Shown here: positions 26,001-35,118 of the stretch, one piece after another | How positions within the stretch are numbered: position 1 is the stretch's first letter | Layout: every line of letters begins with the position of its first letter | Assembly (NCBI GenBank): GCA_964609675.1 | Contig: CAZSRX010000007.1 | Location: forward strand, 1-52,580 | DNA length: 52,580 bases | From: CAZSRX01 sp964609675 [NCBI: uncultured Bacteroidota bacterium] | GTDB lineage: Bacteria; CLD3; SB21 | Reading direction: 5' to 3' | Position numbers and translations under genes: made by a program | The notes under the pieces: model-generated | Database searches by the model: none | What the model saw: only the letters and a program-made list of their open reading frames with translations | Told to the model about the DNA's origin: nothing

Positions 26001-27578
26001 ATGAAAGTAAATTCATTAAGAATGATAAGGATTTCTTTGTCCTTAATGTTCTTTGTTTTTTTATTATTTTTCTTTTTGGACTTTGCTAACCTTTTTTCCG
26101 AACATTTAATAAATTTCTTTACCTATATACAGCTAATTCCATCAATAATAGGATTTATAAACTTTCAAACACCGGTTTTTGCAGGGTTTATACTGATAAT
26201 ACTCTTTACCCTTTTTTATGGAAGGGTTTATTGTTCTACCATATGTCCGTTAGGCGCATTACAGGATATCATTGCGAGATTAAAATTTTTTTTTAGACGA
26301 AAGTTAAAATATAAATATTCCAATGGCCAATTCGTAATTCATTATTCCATTGTTGTTTTGGTTTTTATATTTTCTGTGCTTTATGTAAATCCGTTATTGC
26401 TCAATCTGCTCGATCCATACAGTATTTTTGGTAAAATAAGCCATGCTTTATTTAAACCGGTTTATATTTTTTTTAATAATATTTTTGTTGAACTCCTCAA
26501 TTGCTTAGGTATTCATCTATTATATTATGTAGATTTCTTGTCCTTCACATTCATTTCATTCATTTCGGCGCTGGTTTTTTTGATTGTTATTTTTGTTTTT
26601 TCCTTTTTCATGGGCAGACGATATTGTAATCTGATTTGTCCCGTCGGGGGATTATTAAGCATTATTACGCGGCTTTCCTTATTTAAGCTAAAAATAACAA
26701 AACCATTATGCGAGGGTTGCGGTGCCTGCGGCGGTGTTTGTAAAGCAGAATGCATTGATATGAAAAACAAGCATATTGATATGAACCGCTGTGTATGCTG
26801 TTACAACTGTATTTCCGTTTGCCCGACAGGTGCGATAGGCTATAAGATGGTGTTAAAAACTTCCGCTGATAAATCGGTTACGGATGAATCGCGTCGAAAT
26901 TTCTTTAAGTCGTTGGTCGGTTTTTATATCTTAGGTCTGTTATCCGCAAACTCATGCCAGAACAAAGACCGGTCAGTTGCCATAAAAAAAAATACCGGCC
27001 TGATCCCTCCCGGGGAACGCTTACCGGTTTCGCCGCCGGGTTCAATAGGGCTGGAACACTATAGGAACAGTTGCATTGCCTGTCATTTATGCGTCAGTAA
27101 CTGTCCGACGCAGGTGCTGCAGCCTTCTGTCACAGAATTTGGTCTGAGCGCGCCCCTGGCGCCGCGTATGGATTATTCCAAGAGTTTTTGCAATTACGAT
27201 TGCGTCGTTTGCAGTCAGATATGTCCAACCGGCGCTATCAAACCGATAGAACCGGAGGTCAAAAAGAAAATCCAGATCGGGAAAGTGCGCTTCGTAATCG
27301 AAAACTGCGTGGTATATGTGGACCGCACCGATTGCGGCGCCTGCTCGGAACATTGCCCTACCAAAGCCGTCCACATGATTCCGTTTGAAAATGACCTGTA
27401 TATTCCCGAAGTCAGGCCGGATATCTGCGTCGGGTGCGGCGCCTGTGAATACGCCTGTCCCACTGTTCCGTTTAAAGCGATATATGTGGAATCCAACGTG
27501 CTCCACCTGGTAGCAAGTCTGCCCGAAAAATCAAGTCCCAAAGATGATGCAGGAATAAAAGATGGATTCCCGTTCTAA
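26001..27578 (+). CDS. Membrane-bound polyferredoxin (NapH/CcoG-like, multiple 4Fe-4S)
   Basis: A 525-residue membrane iron-sulfur protein. I chose ATG at 26001, just after the DUF362 gene; upstream in-frame codons overlap that gene. About five transmembrane helices occupy the first 220 residues. Two membrane-proximal cysteine motifs are YCSTICPLGALQD and RYCNLICPVGGL (NapH/CcoG type). Several ferredoxin motifs follow: CEGCGACGGVCKAEC, CVCCYNCISVCPTGAI, CIACHLCVSNCPT, CNYDCVVCSQICPTGAI, CGACSEHCPTKAV and CVGCGACEYACPT. This gives potential for several [4Fe-4S] clusters forming an electron wire across the membrane, presumably with the exported DUF362 protein. Electron donor and acceptor cannot be told from sequence. 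Confidence 0.9.
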   Translation: MKVNSLRMIRISLSLMFFVFLLFFFLDFANLFSEHLINFFTYIQLIPSIIGFINFQTPVFAGFILIILFTLFYGRVYCSTICPLGALQDIIARLKFFFRRKLKYKYSNGQFVIHYSIVVLVFIFSVLYVNPLLLNLLDPYSIFGKISHALFKPVYIFFNNIFVELLNCLGIHLLYYVDFLSFTFISFISALVFLIVIFVFSFFMGRRYCNLICPVGGLLSIITRLSLFKLKITKPLCEGCGACGGVCKAECIDMKNKHIDMNRCVCCYNCISVCPTGAIGYKMVLKTSADKSVTDESRRNFFKSLVGFYILGLLSANSCQNKDRSVAIKKNTGLIPPGERLPVSPPGSIGLEHYRNSCIACHLCVSNCPTQVLQPSVTEFGLSAPLAPRMDYSKSFCNYDCVVCSQICPTGAIKPIEPEVKKKIQIGKVRFVIENCVVYVDRTDCGACSEHCPTKAVHMIPFENDLYIPEVRPDICVGCGACEYACPTVPFKAIYVESNVLHLVASLPEKSSPKDDAGIKDGFPF

Positions 27579-27634
27579 CCGTAAAATGTTACATTAAAGG
27601 TGTTGGAATTAAAATTAGAATGGACAAATATTAG

Positions 27635-27667
27635 AAAAGCCGTTTCATTTCATGAAACGGCTTTTTT
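27635..27667. terminator. Bidirectional terminator between convergent genes
   Basis: A perfect stem aaaagccgtttcat (27635-27648) / atgaaacggctttt (27652-27665) with T runs on both strands. It ends the polyferredoxin transcript and the convergent SGNH hydrolase transcript. Confidence 0.88.
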
Positions 27668-27685
27668 AAAAAGATTTATAATCAG

Positions 27686-29023
27686 CTATTGATGAATATA
27701 CGCATTAAGGTTTACGTACGGGATTGTGCTTTCGTAATACTCGTTAATCGTTTTAATGAATTCATTGGCCACAATAGCGTAACCCAGCGTAGTCGGATGC
27801 ACGCCATCCAGACTGAAGACGCCTCCGCTCAGATAGTCGGTTTTTACCCGGATACCGCTGCCAATGGGATAACCGGCTCCGGTTGGTCCGGATACGGCCG
27901 CGATGCGGTTCAGAAGATTGTTTATGTCAACCACAGGTATGTTGCGCGCGGTGGCGGCGCTGTCGATAATGGCGTTATATTTGGCGACATAATCCTTCAC
28001 AATGGCTTCCTCAGCCGTGGTCATGGTATATTTACCGGGAACGGGATTGGCAGGACTTAATCCGATTCCGTTAGCCAGTAATGTCGGCAGTGCGCTGGAT
28101 AATGAAAGCATATAATACTTAATATTTGCCCGGTCACCAGCGGGATCTTCAGCAAAATATACCTTCGCCTTCACGCCCGGGGCAATCTCAACGCTGTCCA
28201 CATCAGCCAACTTTACGGTGGTCATGTAAGCAATAGAACTGACGTCCGGAATATTGGCTACGGCGAATTTGCAGTTTGGGATTGTGAGTAAGCTGTCTAG
28301 GGCCTGATGATACATGGTTCGGAAGCCGGGAAGAGCCGGGTGTACGCCGCCATCATTCAAAGACGTAGGGGGCATGACGCTGTTGGCCCCGTCCACAGGA
28401 TTGCCGTTCAAACCCGCGCCGCCGGTTGCATACCCTAAAATATCGTTGTTGCCTAACCAGAATGTAACGAATGTCGGGTTCAATGATTTCAGCTGGGCAA
28501 ACTGCGTACCCTGTCCGCGCAATACGACGTCAATCAGCGGATTGGTAGTGCCACTAACAAGCTGCTGCCAGCTGGTATTGTTGGCGGTCGCGGTGGCTCT
28601 TAAAAAGTCATATAAAAAGAGCGTGGGTATGCCCAGATTGTCATAAGCGTTTGCATAGCCCAGATTATTTGGTGTTGTAGCGCCAGGATAGGCATAAAGA
28701 ATGGGTTTACCGGCTGATGTGAAACCGGTTAAATACAAAGACCCTGTTGTTCCTGAATCAGCAATAGTGGGCTGGGCCCAGGATGTTTGGCCTAACTGAC
28801 GGGCGATCAGGGCGGGATAACTGTTTTGCTGGAATAACTGTCGTAAGCCACCGTTTTGGACACCGGCGGTAAGGCTGTTGCCTATGGCCACATATTTAGT
28901 GAAATTAGCGTTTCCGGAATCATACCCCGTTCCGGGCGCATTGGGATAGTCCACCGAACATCCTGTTAAAAAGGCCAGAATAAGCAAGGCGGGTAGCCAT
29001 TTAATATAAAATATTTTTTTCAT
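27686..29023 (-). CDS. SGNH/GDSL-family esterase lipoprotein
   Basis: A 445-residue lipoprotein: N-terminal signal with lipobox LTGC (acylated C22), then an SGNH hydrolase fold. Block I is AIGNSLTAG with nucleophile S50, block III is FWLGNNDIL, and block V is SLDGVHPTTLGYAIVANEF with the catalytic Asp/His pair. The family cleaves carboxyl esters of lipids or sugars. It lies 30 bp behind the FadL-type porin gene and is probably co-transcribed with it, which suggests release of fatty acids from esters followed by uptake (inference). It ends at a shared terminator. Start has an aggagataaa Shine-Dalgarno on the minus strand. Confidence 0.9.
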   Translation of the reverse strand: MKKIFYIKWLPALLILAFLTGCSVDYPNAPGTGYDSGNANFTKYVAIGNSLTAGVQNGGLRQLFQQNSYPALIARQLGQTSWAQPTIADSGTTGSLYLTGFTSAGKPILYAYPGATTPNNLGYANAYDNLGIPTLFLYDFLRATATANNTSWQQLVSGTTNPLIDVVLRGQGTQFAQLKSLNPTFVTFWLGNNDILGYATGGAGLNGNPVDGANSVMPPTSLNDGGVHPALPGFRTMYHQALDSLLTIPNCKFAVANIPDVSSIAYMTTVKLADVDSVEIAPGVKAKVYFAEDPAGDRANIKYYMLSLSSALPTLLANGIGLSPANPVPGKYTMTTAEEAIVKDYVAKYNAIIDSAATARNIPVVDINNLLNRIAAVSGPTGAGYPIGSGIRVKTDYLSGGVFSLDGVHPTTLGYAIVANEFIKTINEYYESTIPYVNLNAYIHQ

Positions 29024-29053
29024 GGATTTATCTCCTTGTTAATCGATTTCGGG

Positions 29054-30403
29054 TTATTTGCCGCCGAAGCTGTAGCCAAAGCTCAGTGAGAAAAGGTTAA
29101 CGTGAGTGTTATAGATGCCATTATAGCCGTCCACGTTCCGGCCTTTGGTACTGCGTTCCATGAAATTGACGGCCATGTAGGCGGCGTCTACATAAAAGGT
29201 TTCAGTAAACTTATACCCGACTCCGAGGCCTATGTCATGCCTGTCGGCGCAGGGTAGCAGGGGATTGACCGTTTCTGTTGGCGCCGGCGTATGATCATAA
29301 ATATATCCGCATCGAAGGGCCAGCTTATCAGTGGCCTGATATTCTGCGCTGAAACGGATCTGGTAAGTATTCCGGTAATTTTCTTCCAGAGTCGAAGTGG
29401 GCGTTAGCTGATTTTGCGGGAATTCAAGCACGACTTCCTTGAACACTTTCCACCCTACCCAGCAATAATCGAGGTCCAGCACGAGTTTGTCAATTGGCTT
29501 GTAAGCAACGCCAATCACGGCCATATTGGGAAATTCAATGGTGGTGTTGCCGTCCTGTTTCATACCGCCGAATAAGGGGTTATTAAACGTATCGGTTACT
29601 CGTTGATCAACAAGGGCATTGCCGGTAGTGATTTGCCGGAATTTGGCCGTGCCTTTGATGTCATTTTTTATTTTGTGCTTATAATGCGCGCCGAAGGATA
29701 ATTTTTCATTTAGCTTATAGTAAGCGCCCAGATTGAATCCGAATGAACCGTTGTCAGTGCCGTCCATTTTCACTTTGGCTACGTCATAGACTATGGTATT
29801 GGTGCCGTCAAAAAACGTTTGCGGATTATTGCGTTCCAGATAAACTTTGCAATAGACATAATCAATGCCGGCGCCGAATGAAAACTGGTCGTTAAATTTA
29901 TAGGAAAATGAGGGGGTTATAAAAACTGACTGGATATCAGCCTGAATGGAACGGAAGCGGCCACTGTATTGGTTGTTTTTATTGTCCCACTCCGTTCCCA
30001 GACCGAATGGAGTAGCGACCGCGAGACCGACAGCCATATTTTCATTAATTTGATATGCGCTGTGCATATGGAACGGGAAAAAGAATTTATCCACCGCCTT
30101 GTCTTTGATATCGGCGCCCGGCGAGGGGTTCATTCCCCTGAAGCGACCCATGGATTGTACGGGCACGATGCCTCCGTAAAACCGCCACTGACCGGGTGTG
30201 CCGTACATAGCAAGACCGGCGGGGTTATAAAACGCCGCAGTTACATCCCAGGGTCGGGCGACCATGGCGCTGCCCAAAGCCGTGGCGTTGGCGCCCTGCT
30301 CGTAGATTGAGAAACCGCCGGCACGGCCGGAATCCGCCAGCAACAGCATTGCCAGACCTGCGCATAGTCCTGTCCTGATAAACTTCCATAACAATGCGTT
30401 CAT
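29054..30403 (-). CDS. OmpP1/FadL/TodX-family outer-membrane transporter
   Basis: A 449-residue outer-membrane beta-barrel. A signal peptide (about 1-28, ending SGRAGG) is followed by the FadL N-terminal hatch-like stretch GGFSIYEQGANATALGSAMVA, and by AAFYNPAGLA, the family signature. Alternating aromatic strands run to a C-terminal FSLSFGYSFGGK. FadL proteins move long-chain fatty acids and other hydrophobic molecules across the outer membrane by lateral diffusion. A strong aggaga Shine-Dalgarno and a promoter precede it, and the SGNH esterase follows in the same transcript. Confidence 0.93.
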   Translation of the reverse strand: MNALLWKFIRTGLCAGLAMLLLADSGRAGGFSIYEQGANATALGSAMVARPWDVTAAFYNPAGLAMYGTPGQWRFYGGIVPVQSMGRFRGMNPSPGADIKDKAVDKFFFPFHMHSAYQINENMAVGLAVATPFGLGTEWDNKNNQYSGRFRSIQADIQSVFITPSFSYKFNDQFSFGAGIDYVYCKVYLERNNPQTFFDGTNTIVYDVAKVKMDGTDNGSFGFNLGAYYKLNEKLSFGAHYKHKIKNDIKGTAKFRQITTGNALVDQRVTDTFNNPLFGGMKQDGNTTIEFPNMAVIGVAYKPIDKLVLDLDYCWVGWKVFKEVVLEFPQNQLTPTSTLEENYRNTYQIRFSAEYQATDKLALRCGYIYDHTPAPTETVNPLLPCADRHDIGLGVGYKFTETFYVDAAYMAVNFMERSTKGRNVDGYNGIYNTHVNLFSLSFGYSFGGK

Positions 30404-30471
30404 GTGAGTTCTCCTTTTTTAGTTTTAGTGGTAAGGCAAACCGGGTAAAGGTAATTTAAAAAAACTGACAT

Positions 30472-30500
30472 AAACTATCATAAATGATGATAATTGTCAA
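30472..30500 (-). promoter_or_regulatory. Promoter of the FadL/SGNH operon
   Basis: On the minus strand a consensus TTGACA (30500-30495), a 17-nt spacer and TAGTTT (30477-30472) lie about 70 bp before the FadL-type start. The -35 is perfect and the -10 is weak. Confidence 0.5.
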
Positions 30501-30532
30501 TAAATAATTTTTTTAAAATAACTCTTTCCGAA

Positions 30533-30557
30533 ACTTTTCGCATAAAATCCGAAAAGT
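30533..30557. repeat. Hairpin between protease and FadL genes
   Basis: Inverted repeat acttttcg (30533-30540) / cgaaaagt (30550-30557). It lies after the 3' end of the protease gene on the minus strand but lacks a clear T run, so it may be a weak terminator or an mRNA 3' stabilising hairpin. Confidence 0.4.
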
Positions 30558-30616
30558 CCGTGACTTTGATTACTTATGGAAAATATATGGCACTTTTTTT
30601 GGAAAAATGCCGAGTA

Positions 30617-32455
30617 TCACTCAGGGTTGGTGATAAGCAGGTCGTCAAAATCCACGTGAACTTCGGGCATCACGACGAACCCGACCGCCCCCTTGGTAAA
30701 GGTGGTATCGCTGATATCGGCGACCGGTTTACCATTGATAAACAGGCGCATACGGTTACCGATGCAGTCGGCACGTAGCGTATTTTCTCCGTTAAGGTTA
30801 ATCGCGTCGGAACGATCCCATTCTTTGAGGTAATTCCAGTTACCGAGGTAATACATACCCACGCAATATTGTCCGTCGCCGTTGATGAAGAAAATGTAGC
30901 TGTCGTTGGGCCCGAAAATACGAAACATCAAACCATAGCCGCTAACGCTGGATCCGTCGCGCCACCGTGTTTTGACGGAAGCGGAAAAGTCCGAAAAAGG
31001 CCGTTCCAGCCAGGCCGTGGTTCCGTATTGAGGATCGTACATATGGTAGGAGCCGTCTTTTAAAAAATTATACTGGTCTTCATACCATCCGTTACGGGTG
31101 GAGAAATCCTCATAGAGCAGGATATTTTTTTCCTCGTTAAATCGGGTAACGGCCGAGGCGCGGGAACCGGAGACGCCGCTTATAGTTTCTTTTTTAATCT
31201 GATCCGCATTGAACCGTTTGGAAATGTTCAGGTAGTCGGCATCAAAGAAACCGTCGCCGTCATCATCCTTCCATCCGATTTGTCCGCGTGTAAAATCACA
31301 GACATGCAGGTCGGTGGCTTTCATGATACAGGGGTCTCTGGTAATACCTCCGTCTTCATGGTTGCCGTTAACAATATTCAGGCGGCCGGATTTATCATTG
31401 CAGCTGCTGGCGCCTTTATATTCATCAAGCGCGTTGAAAATGTGGGCGGTTTCGTGCGCCACGACTTTCCAAACCTGATTGTAACCCCAGCCGTTGCATT
31501 TGTTGGAAAAAACCATGTAAGGGCCGCCGAGATAGGCCCACGCGATGCCGGACTGTTCCGCAAAGTATCCATCGTCATCATTGTTGGACGGGACGACATA
31601 CATGATGAACGACCAGTCGGCAGAATACTTTTCGCGAAGGTCGTTTGCGTATTGACGATTGAGGGTATAATCTTCCCCGTCGGTGTATCCGAGGGCGTTC
31701 ATACAGTCGTTAACCCATAGAACACTCTCGTTTTTTGTCCGGTTTATAGGCTCGTATTTGGTATCGATATGAATAATATCATAGATAAAAGTCAGACTGG
31801 CTGTGTATCCGCCGTTTTCGGCCCACCAGTCGAGGCCTTTGTATATTTGCCGCATTACATCGATTTTGTCTTCTAAAGTCCACGATTCGGTCTTTTTATC
31901 GACCGAACCGTCTGATTCGACGAACATCACGCCAACGGCGGTAGTGCCAATCATATATTCGCTGGTCAGATAAAAGTTTTTCTGTCCACGCAATACAAAG
32001 GTGTTGTTAAGGTTTTCCAGGTCGGGCGCTTTTGTTGTGCCGTGATCTTTATCGCCTTTATCGTTTTCTCCTCGGGTCGCAAAGAGCTTGACGAATTGGC
32101 CGTTCCACGTCTCAAAGGCCAGGTTCTCGTTGGTGCTGTGTTTTGCCGGCGTAATTTTGACTTCCTTGTCCGTGATCATCTTAATTTTACCGCTCTTGGT
32201 CAGCGTGGTTTCCGTCTTTGCCGTTACGTAACCGTGCAGGATATCCGGCGGGAAAACATGAACCACATGGCCTTCGTTGGTTTCAATTTCCCTGATTATC
32301 TTTGCGGTTTCAGAAAGGTCTTTGGTTTTTAGTTGAATGAGCACGCGACGGCCGTCAAAAAGCGATTGCACCTTTTCCTTTTTCTGCGCGTAGGCCGGCA
32401 CGAACAGGTCTGTTATCATCAGCAGGCAGATTAAAGATACAAGCGGTCGATTCAT
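30617..32455 (-). CDS. Secreted zinc metalloprotease with C-terminal LamG/DUF1080-like domain
   Basis: A 612-residue exported protein. The signal peptide ends near AYAQ (24). After an N-terminal domain of about 150 residues comes a catalytic region with HETAHIFNALDEY (334-346): HExxH zinc-binding glutamate-zincin-like helix with a downstream Glu, resembling M64 (IgA-peptidase-like) or related secreted zincins. ILYEDFSTRNGWY starts a C-terminal jelly-roll (about 455-610) with FRIFGPNDSYIFFINGDGQY and NGKPVADI, typical of LamG/DUF1080 sugar-binding domains. It probably degrades extracellular protein bound to a glycan surface (inference). It is 35 bp after the sensor phosphatase gene. The exact peptidase family is uncertain. 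Confidence 0.75.
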   Translation of the reverse strand: MNRPLVSLICLLMITDLFVPAYAQKKEKVQSLFDGRRVLIQLKTKDLSETAKIIREIETNEGHVVHVFPPDILHGYVTAKTETTLTKSGKIKMITDKEVKITPAKHSTNENLAFETWNGQFVKLFATRGENDKGDKDHGTTKAPDLENLNNTFVLRGQKNFYLTSEYMIGTTAVGVMFVESDGSVDKKTESWTLEDKIDVMRQIYKGLDWWAENGGYTASLTFIYDIIHIDTKYEPINRTKNESVLWVNDCMNALGYTDGEDYTLNRQYANDLREKYSADWSFIMYVVPSNNDDDGYFAEQSGIAWAYLGGPYMVFSNKCNGWGYNQVWKVVAHETAHIFNALDEYKGASSCNDKSGRLNIVNGNHEDGGITRDPCIMKATDLHVCDFTRGQIGWKDDDGDGFFDADYLNISKRFNADQIKKETISGVSGSRASAVTRFNEEKNILLYEDFSTRNGWYEDQYNFLKDGSYHMYDPQYGTTAWLERPFSDFSASVKTRWRDGSSVSGYGLMFRIFGPNDSYIFFINGDGQYCVGMYYLGNWNYLKEWDRSDAINLNGENTLRADCIGNRMRLFINGKPVADISDTTFTKGAVGFVVMPEVHVDFDDLLITNPE

Positions 32456-32490
32456 ATACGTGGGTTCCTGTTTGAGAGGGCGTGAAGGGT

Positions 32491-35106
32491 TTAATCGGCT
32501 TGTTCGGTTTGGCTGCTGATGCGGGTATCCACGGCCACGGTTTCGTCCTGCGAAGCGCTGCGGGCTTTGAGTATGGCGTCGACGGCGGAGTCGGTTTGCC
32601 GCGAATCGGTTTTGATAACTTCGCCTTCCATGGTGACAAGCGGTGTGCCGGGTATTTTGAAATGGCGCCGGGATTTGGATAAACCCGTTACAAAAGCCAT
32701 GCGTTTTTCCTGTGTATTAAGCCGTAACCGTATGAGTTCGTCATAAATACGTTTTTCGGATATAGAGGTAAACCCGTATTTTTCGGTATTGAGGAGATTG
32801 CTGATCATCTTGGGACCGAGTTCCGGGTTGCTTTGAATGATGGCAATAATCTTGGCGCGTTGTTCAATGCTCATTTGTTTGGCTTCGATATTCGTAAAGT
32901 CGCTCTTTATGCGCAGGCCTTCGATGCCCATTTCCTGGTAGCGTTTTTTATATTTGTAATAGGTGGAGGTGGAAACGCCGGCTTTTTCGCACGCTTCCTT
33001 GATGCTCATTCCGGCGGCGACGTCGTCGATGAGCGTTTTACGGAGGTTAAAGAGCACTTCGGAAGCGACCAGGTTTTCTTTAATAGCCACGAGGGTGATA
33101 TCGTCGTTTTGCGGGGCGCCTTGGGTGAAGCGCTGTATGTCGTCTTTCAGATTTTCTACAAACTGGCGCGCGTCGAGATGGGCGTGTCGGCGGATGGATT
33201 CGAGGAACCGTTCCTCGCCGAACAGTTCGCGGGAAGGATTCATCGCTTCGGTAATGCCGTCGGTGTAGGCGATGAGGATGTCGTCTTCCTTGAGTTTGAT
33301 GCTGTCGGTCTTGATCGTTTTTCGGAACAGATCGCGGTCAGCCAGCGCGATGCCGACGGGAAATCCCGGAGGATTCAGATAATACGTCTGTTTGGTGGAC
33401 GCGCGATGCAGAATCATCGGATTGTGTCCGGCGCTGGCGTAGTGGATTTCACGGTTGCGGGAGTCTAAAACGATATAATACGTCGTGACGAACATGCCTT
33501 TTTTCATGTCGTCCATAACAAATTCGTTAACCCGAGCCAGTACGTCGGCGGGGTCTTTATTCTCACGGGCTTCCAGCCGGAGCGCTGTGCGGATCATCGT
33601 CATTACCAGCGAGCCTGGGACGCCTTTGCCGGAAACATCGGCCACGGAGATGCCTATCGTCCGGTCGTCCACGCGGACGAAATCGAAAAGGTCGCCGCCG
33701 ACTTCTTTGGCGGATTCGTAAAACGTGGAAATATCGTAACCTTCGACGTCCGGAAACGTCGAAGGAAGTAACATGTGCTGAATTTCCTGGGCGACCTGAA
33801 TTTCCTTTTGCAGTTGTTTCTGCTGAACAAGACTGATCTGGGCTTTACGGAATTTGGCGGCCATATCGGTGAAAGCCTGCGCGATTTCGCCGACTTCATT
33901 GGAGGTATCAATGTCCACGTCGTCGGTCACGGTTTCGTGGCCGGCAGAACGAATCCAGTCAGTCAGTTTCTGGAACGGGCTGATAATACGGGCCACCAGA
34001 ATGGCAATACCGCCGTAGCCGATCAATAAAACCAGCAGGGATAATACGATGCCAAGAATTTTGAGGCCCAGCAGTTCATCCAGAATGGCTGTTTCTAAAG
34101 CCATGACATGCGCATAGCCGAGCAGATTGCCCTCACGGATCGCGTTGCCGAGGTATATCGGCGTGGTAACGCAGTAAACAATCTGGTCCTGATAGCTGAA
34201 TTTCTTTATCTGAACCTGGCTGAGGAGCAAAGGATTTTCCAGTTGTTCCAGTACGGAGTCTTCAATGACGGGTGAACCGGCGCCGTTCATACCCGACAGG
34301 TCTTCATATTCCTCAGGCAGTACGAGCAGGCCCAGGCTACTGCGGTCTGAAGAAGCGAAGATACGTCCCGTGGAATCAGTGATGATGATGTTGCTGATAA
34401 AACGATCGTTTTCTTTTTTCAGCGTCTGGGCGATCTGAAAAACCGTAAGATCATCATACCGTGCCAGATATTCCGATCCGGTGGAAGACATGGTGGCCGA
34501 AATAGCCGTAACCCGTTTGAGGATTTCAGTGACCATCCGGTTAGTCTGAATATTCTGGAAGAAATAATAACCTGTAAGCACCAGGAGGGTCAGTGCAGCC
34601 GAGGAAATAATGGCGTAGCGATGCTTGAGGTTGATTTGTTTCAGGCGTGACGTGGTCGTTTCTTTGGTATGTTTGCGATACTTGGTGAGTCGGAGTTCGT
34701 TGCCTTCCGTGGTGACATGATAATCAATTTCATCCATCAGTTTCTGCAGCATGAAAATGCCCAGGCCGCCTTTTTTGCCGATCTTGACGTATTCTTTCAT
34801 GTTCGGCGCCTTGGCATTGCGCGGATCGAACGTCTTGCCCTGATCGATAAGCACAATCACCAGGGAATTCGTCTTGATAATCGCACGCATGGTGATCATG
34901 CCTTTTTTGCCTGAAGGCAGATCCCGATAGCTGTGGCGTATGATATTGGTGGCCGCTTCATCGGTGGCCAGTTTGAGGCTGGAGATGACCTTGTCGTCAA
35001 AACCGTATTTGCGCCCGATCCGGATGACAAAATCCCTGAGCTGGCCGAGATACTGCATGTCCGCGGGGACTTTGAGTTCTTCTTTAACGGATTGTCGGAA
35101 TAGCAT
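32491..35106 (-). CDS. RsbW-kinase/HAMP sensor/SpoIIE phosphatase/HTH fusion protein
   Basis: An 871-residue protein with an unusual domain chain. Residues 10-142 form an RsbW/SpoIIAB-type HATPase (N-box LATDEAATNIIRHSY, then LIDQGKTFDP and GKKGGLGIFML). TM1 (164-184), an extracytoplasmic sensor region (185-345) and TM2 (347-373) lead to HAMP (about 371-424). A full SpoIIE/RsbU PP2C phosphatase spans 455-676 with VGGDLFDF, DVSGKGVPGS, SAGHNP, YTDGITEA and NDDITL, so metal ligands are intact. Residues 686-805 form a double HTH like those of IS481/IS3 transposases (GMSIKEACEKAGVSTSTYYKYKKRY, then PELGPKMISNLL and SISEKRIYDELIRL). Kinase and phosphatase for partner switching thus sit together with a DNA-binding tail. 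No STAS or sigma gene is adjacent. It lies 12 bp after the PorV-TPR gene. Confidence 0.88.
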   Translation of the reverse strand: MLFRQSVKEELKVPADMQYLGQLRDFVIRIGRKYGFDDKVISSLKLATDEAATNIIRHSYRDLPSGKKGMITMRAIIKTNSLVIVLIDQGKTFDPRNAKAPNMKEYVKIGKKGGLGIFMLQKLMDEIDYHVTTEGNELRLTKYRKHTKETTTSRLKQINLKHRYAIISSAALTLLVLTGYYFFQNIQTNRMVTEILKRVTAISATMSSTGSEYLARYDDLTVFQIAQTLKKENDRFISNIIITDSTGRIFASSDRSSLGLLVLPEEYEDLSGMNGAGSPVIEDSVLEQLENPLLLSQVQIKKFSYQDQIVYCVTTPIYLGNAIREGNLLGYAHVMALETAILDELLGLKILGIVLSLLVLLIGYGGIAILVARIISPFQKLTDWIRSAGHETVTDDVDIDTSNEVGEIAQAFTDMAAKFRKAQISLVQQKQLQKEIQVAQEIQHMLLPSTFPDVEGYDISTFYESAKEVGGDLFDFVRVDDRTIGISVADVSGKGVPGSLVMTMIRTALRLEARENKDPADVLARVNEFVMDDMKKGMFVTTYYIVLDSRNREIHYASAGHNPMILHRASTKQTYYLNPPGFPVGIALADRDLFRKTIKTDSIKLKEDDILIAYTDGITEAMNPSRELFGEERFLESIRRHAHLDARQFVENLKDDIQRFTQGAPQNDDITLVAIKENLVASEVLFNLRKTLIDDVAAGMSIKEACEKAGVSTSTYYKYKKRYQEMGIEGLRIKSDFTNIEAKQMSIEQRAKIIAIIQSNPELGPKMISNLLNTEKYGFTSISEKRIYDELIRLRLNTQEKRMAFVTGLSKSRRHFKIPGTPLVTMEGEVIKTDSRQTDSAVDAILKARSASQDETVAVDTRISSQTEQAD

Positions 35107-35118
35107 AATGGGCGACGG

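Noticed and set aside
32833-33468. 211-aa frame opposite the SpoIIE fusion gene
   Set aside because: A shadow frame in GC-rich third positions; the minus-strand protein is clearly the real one.
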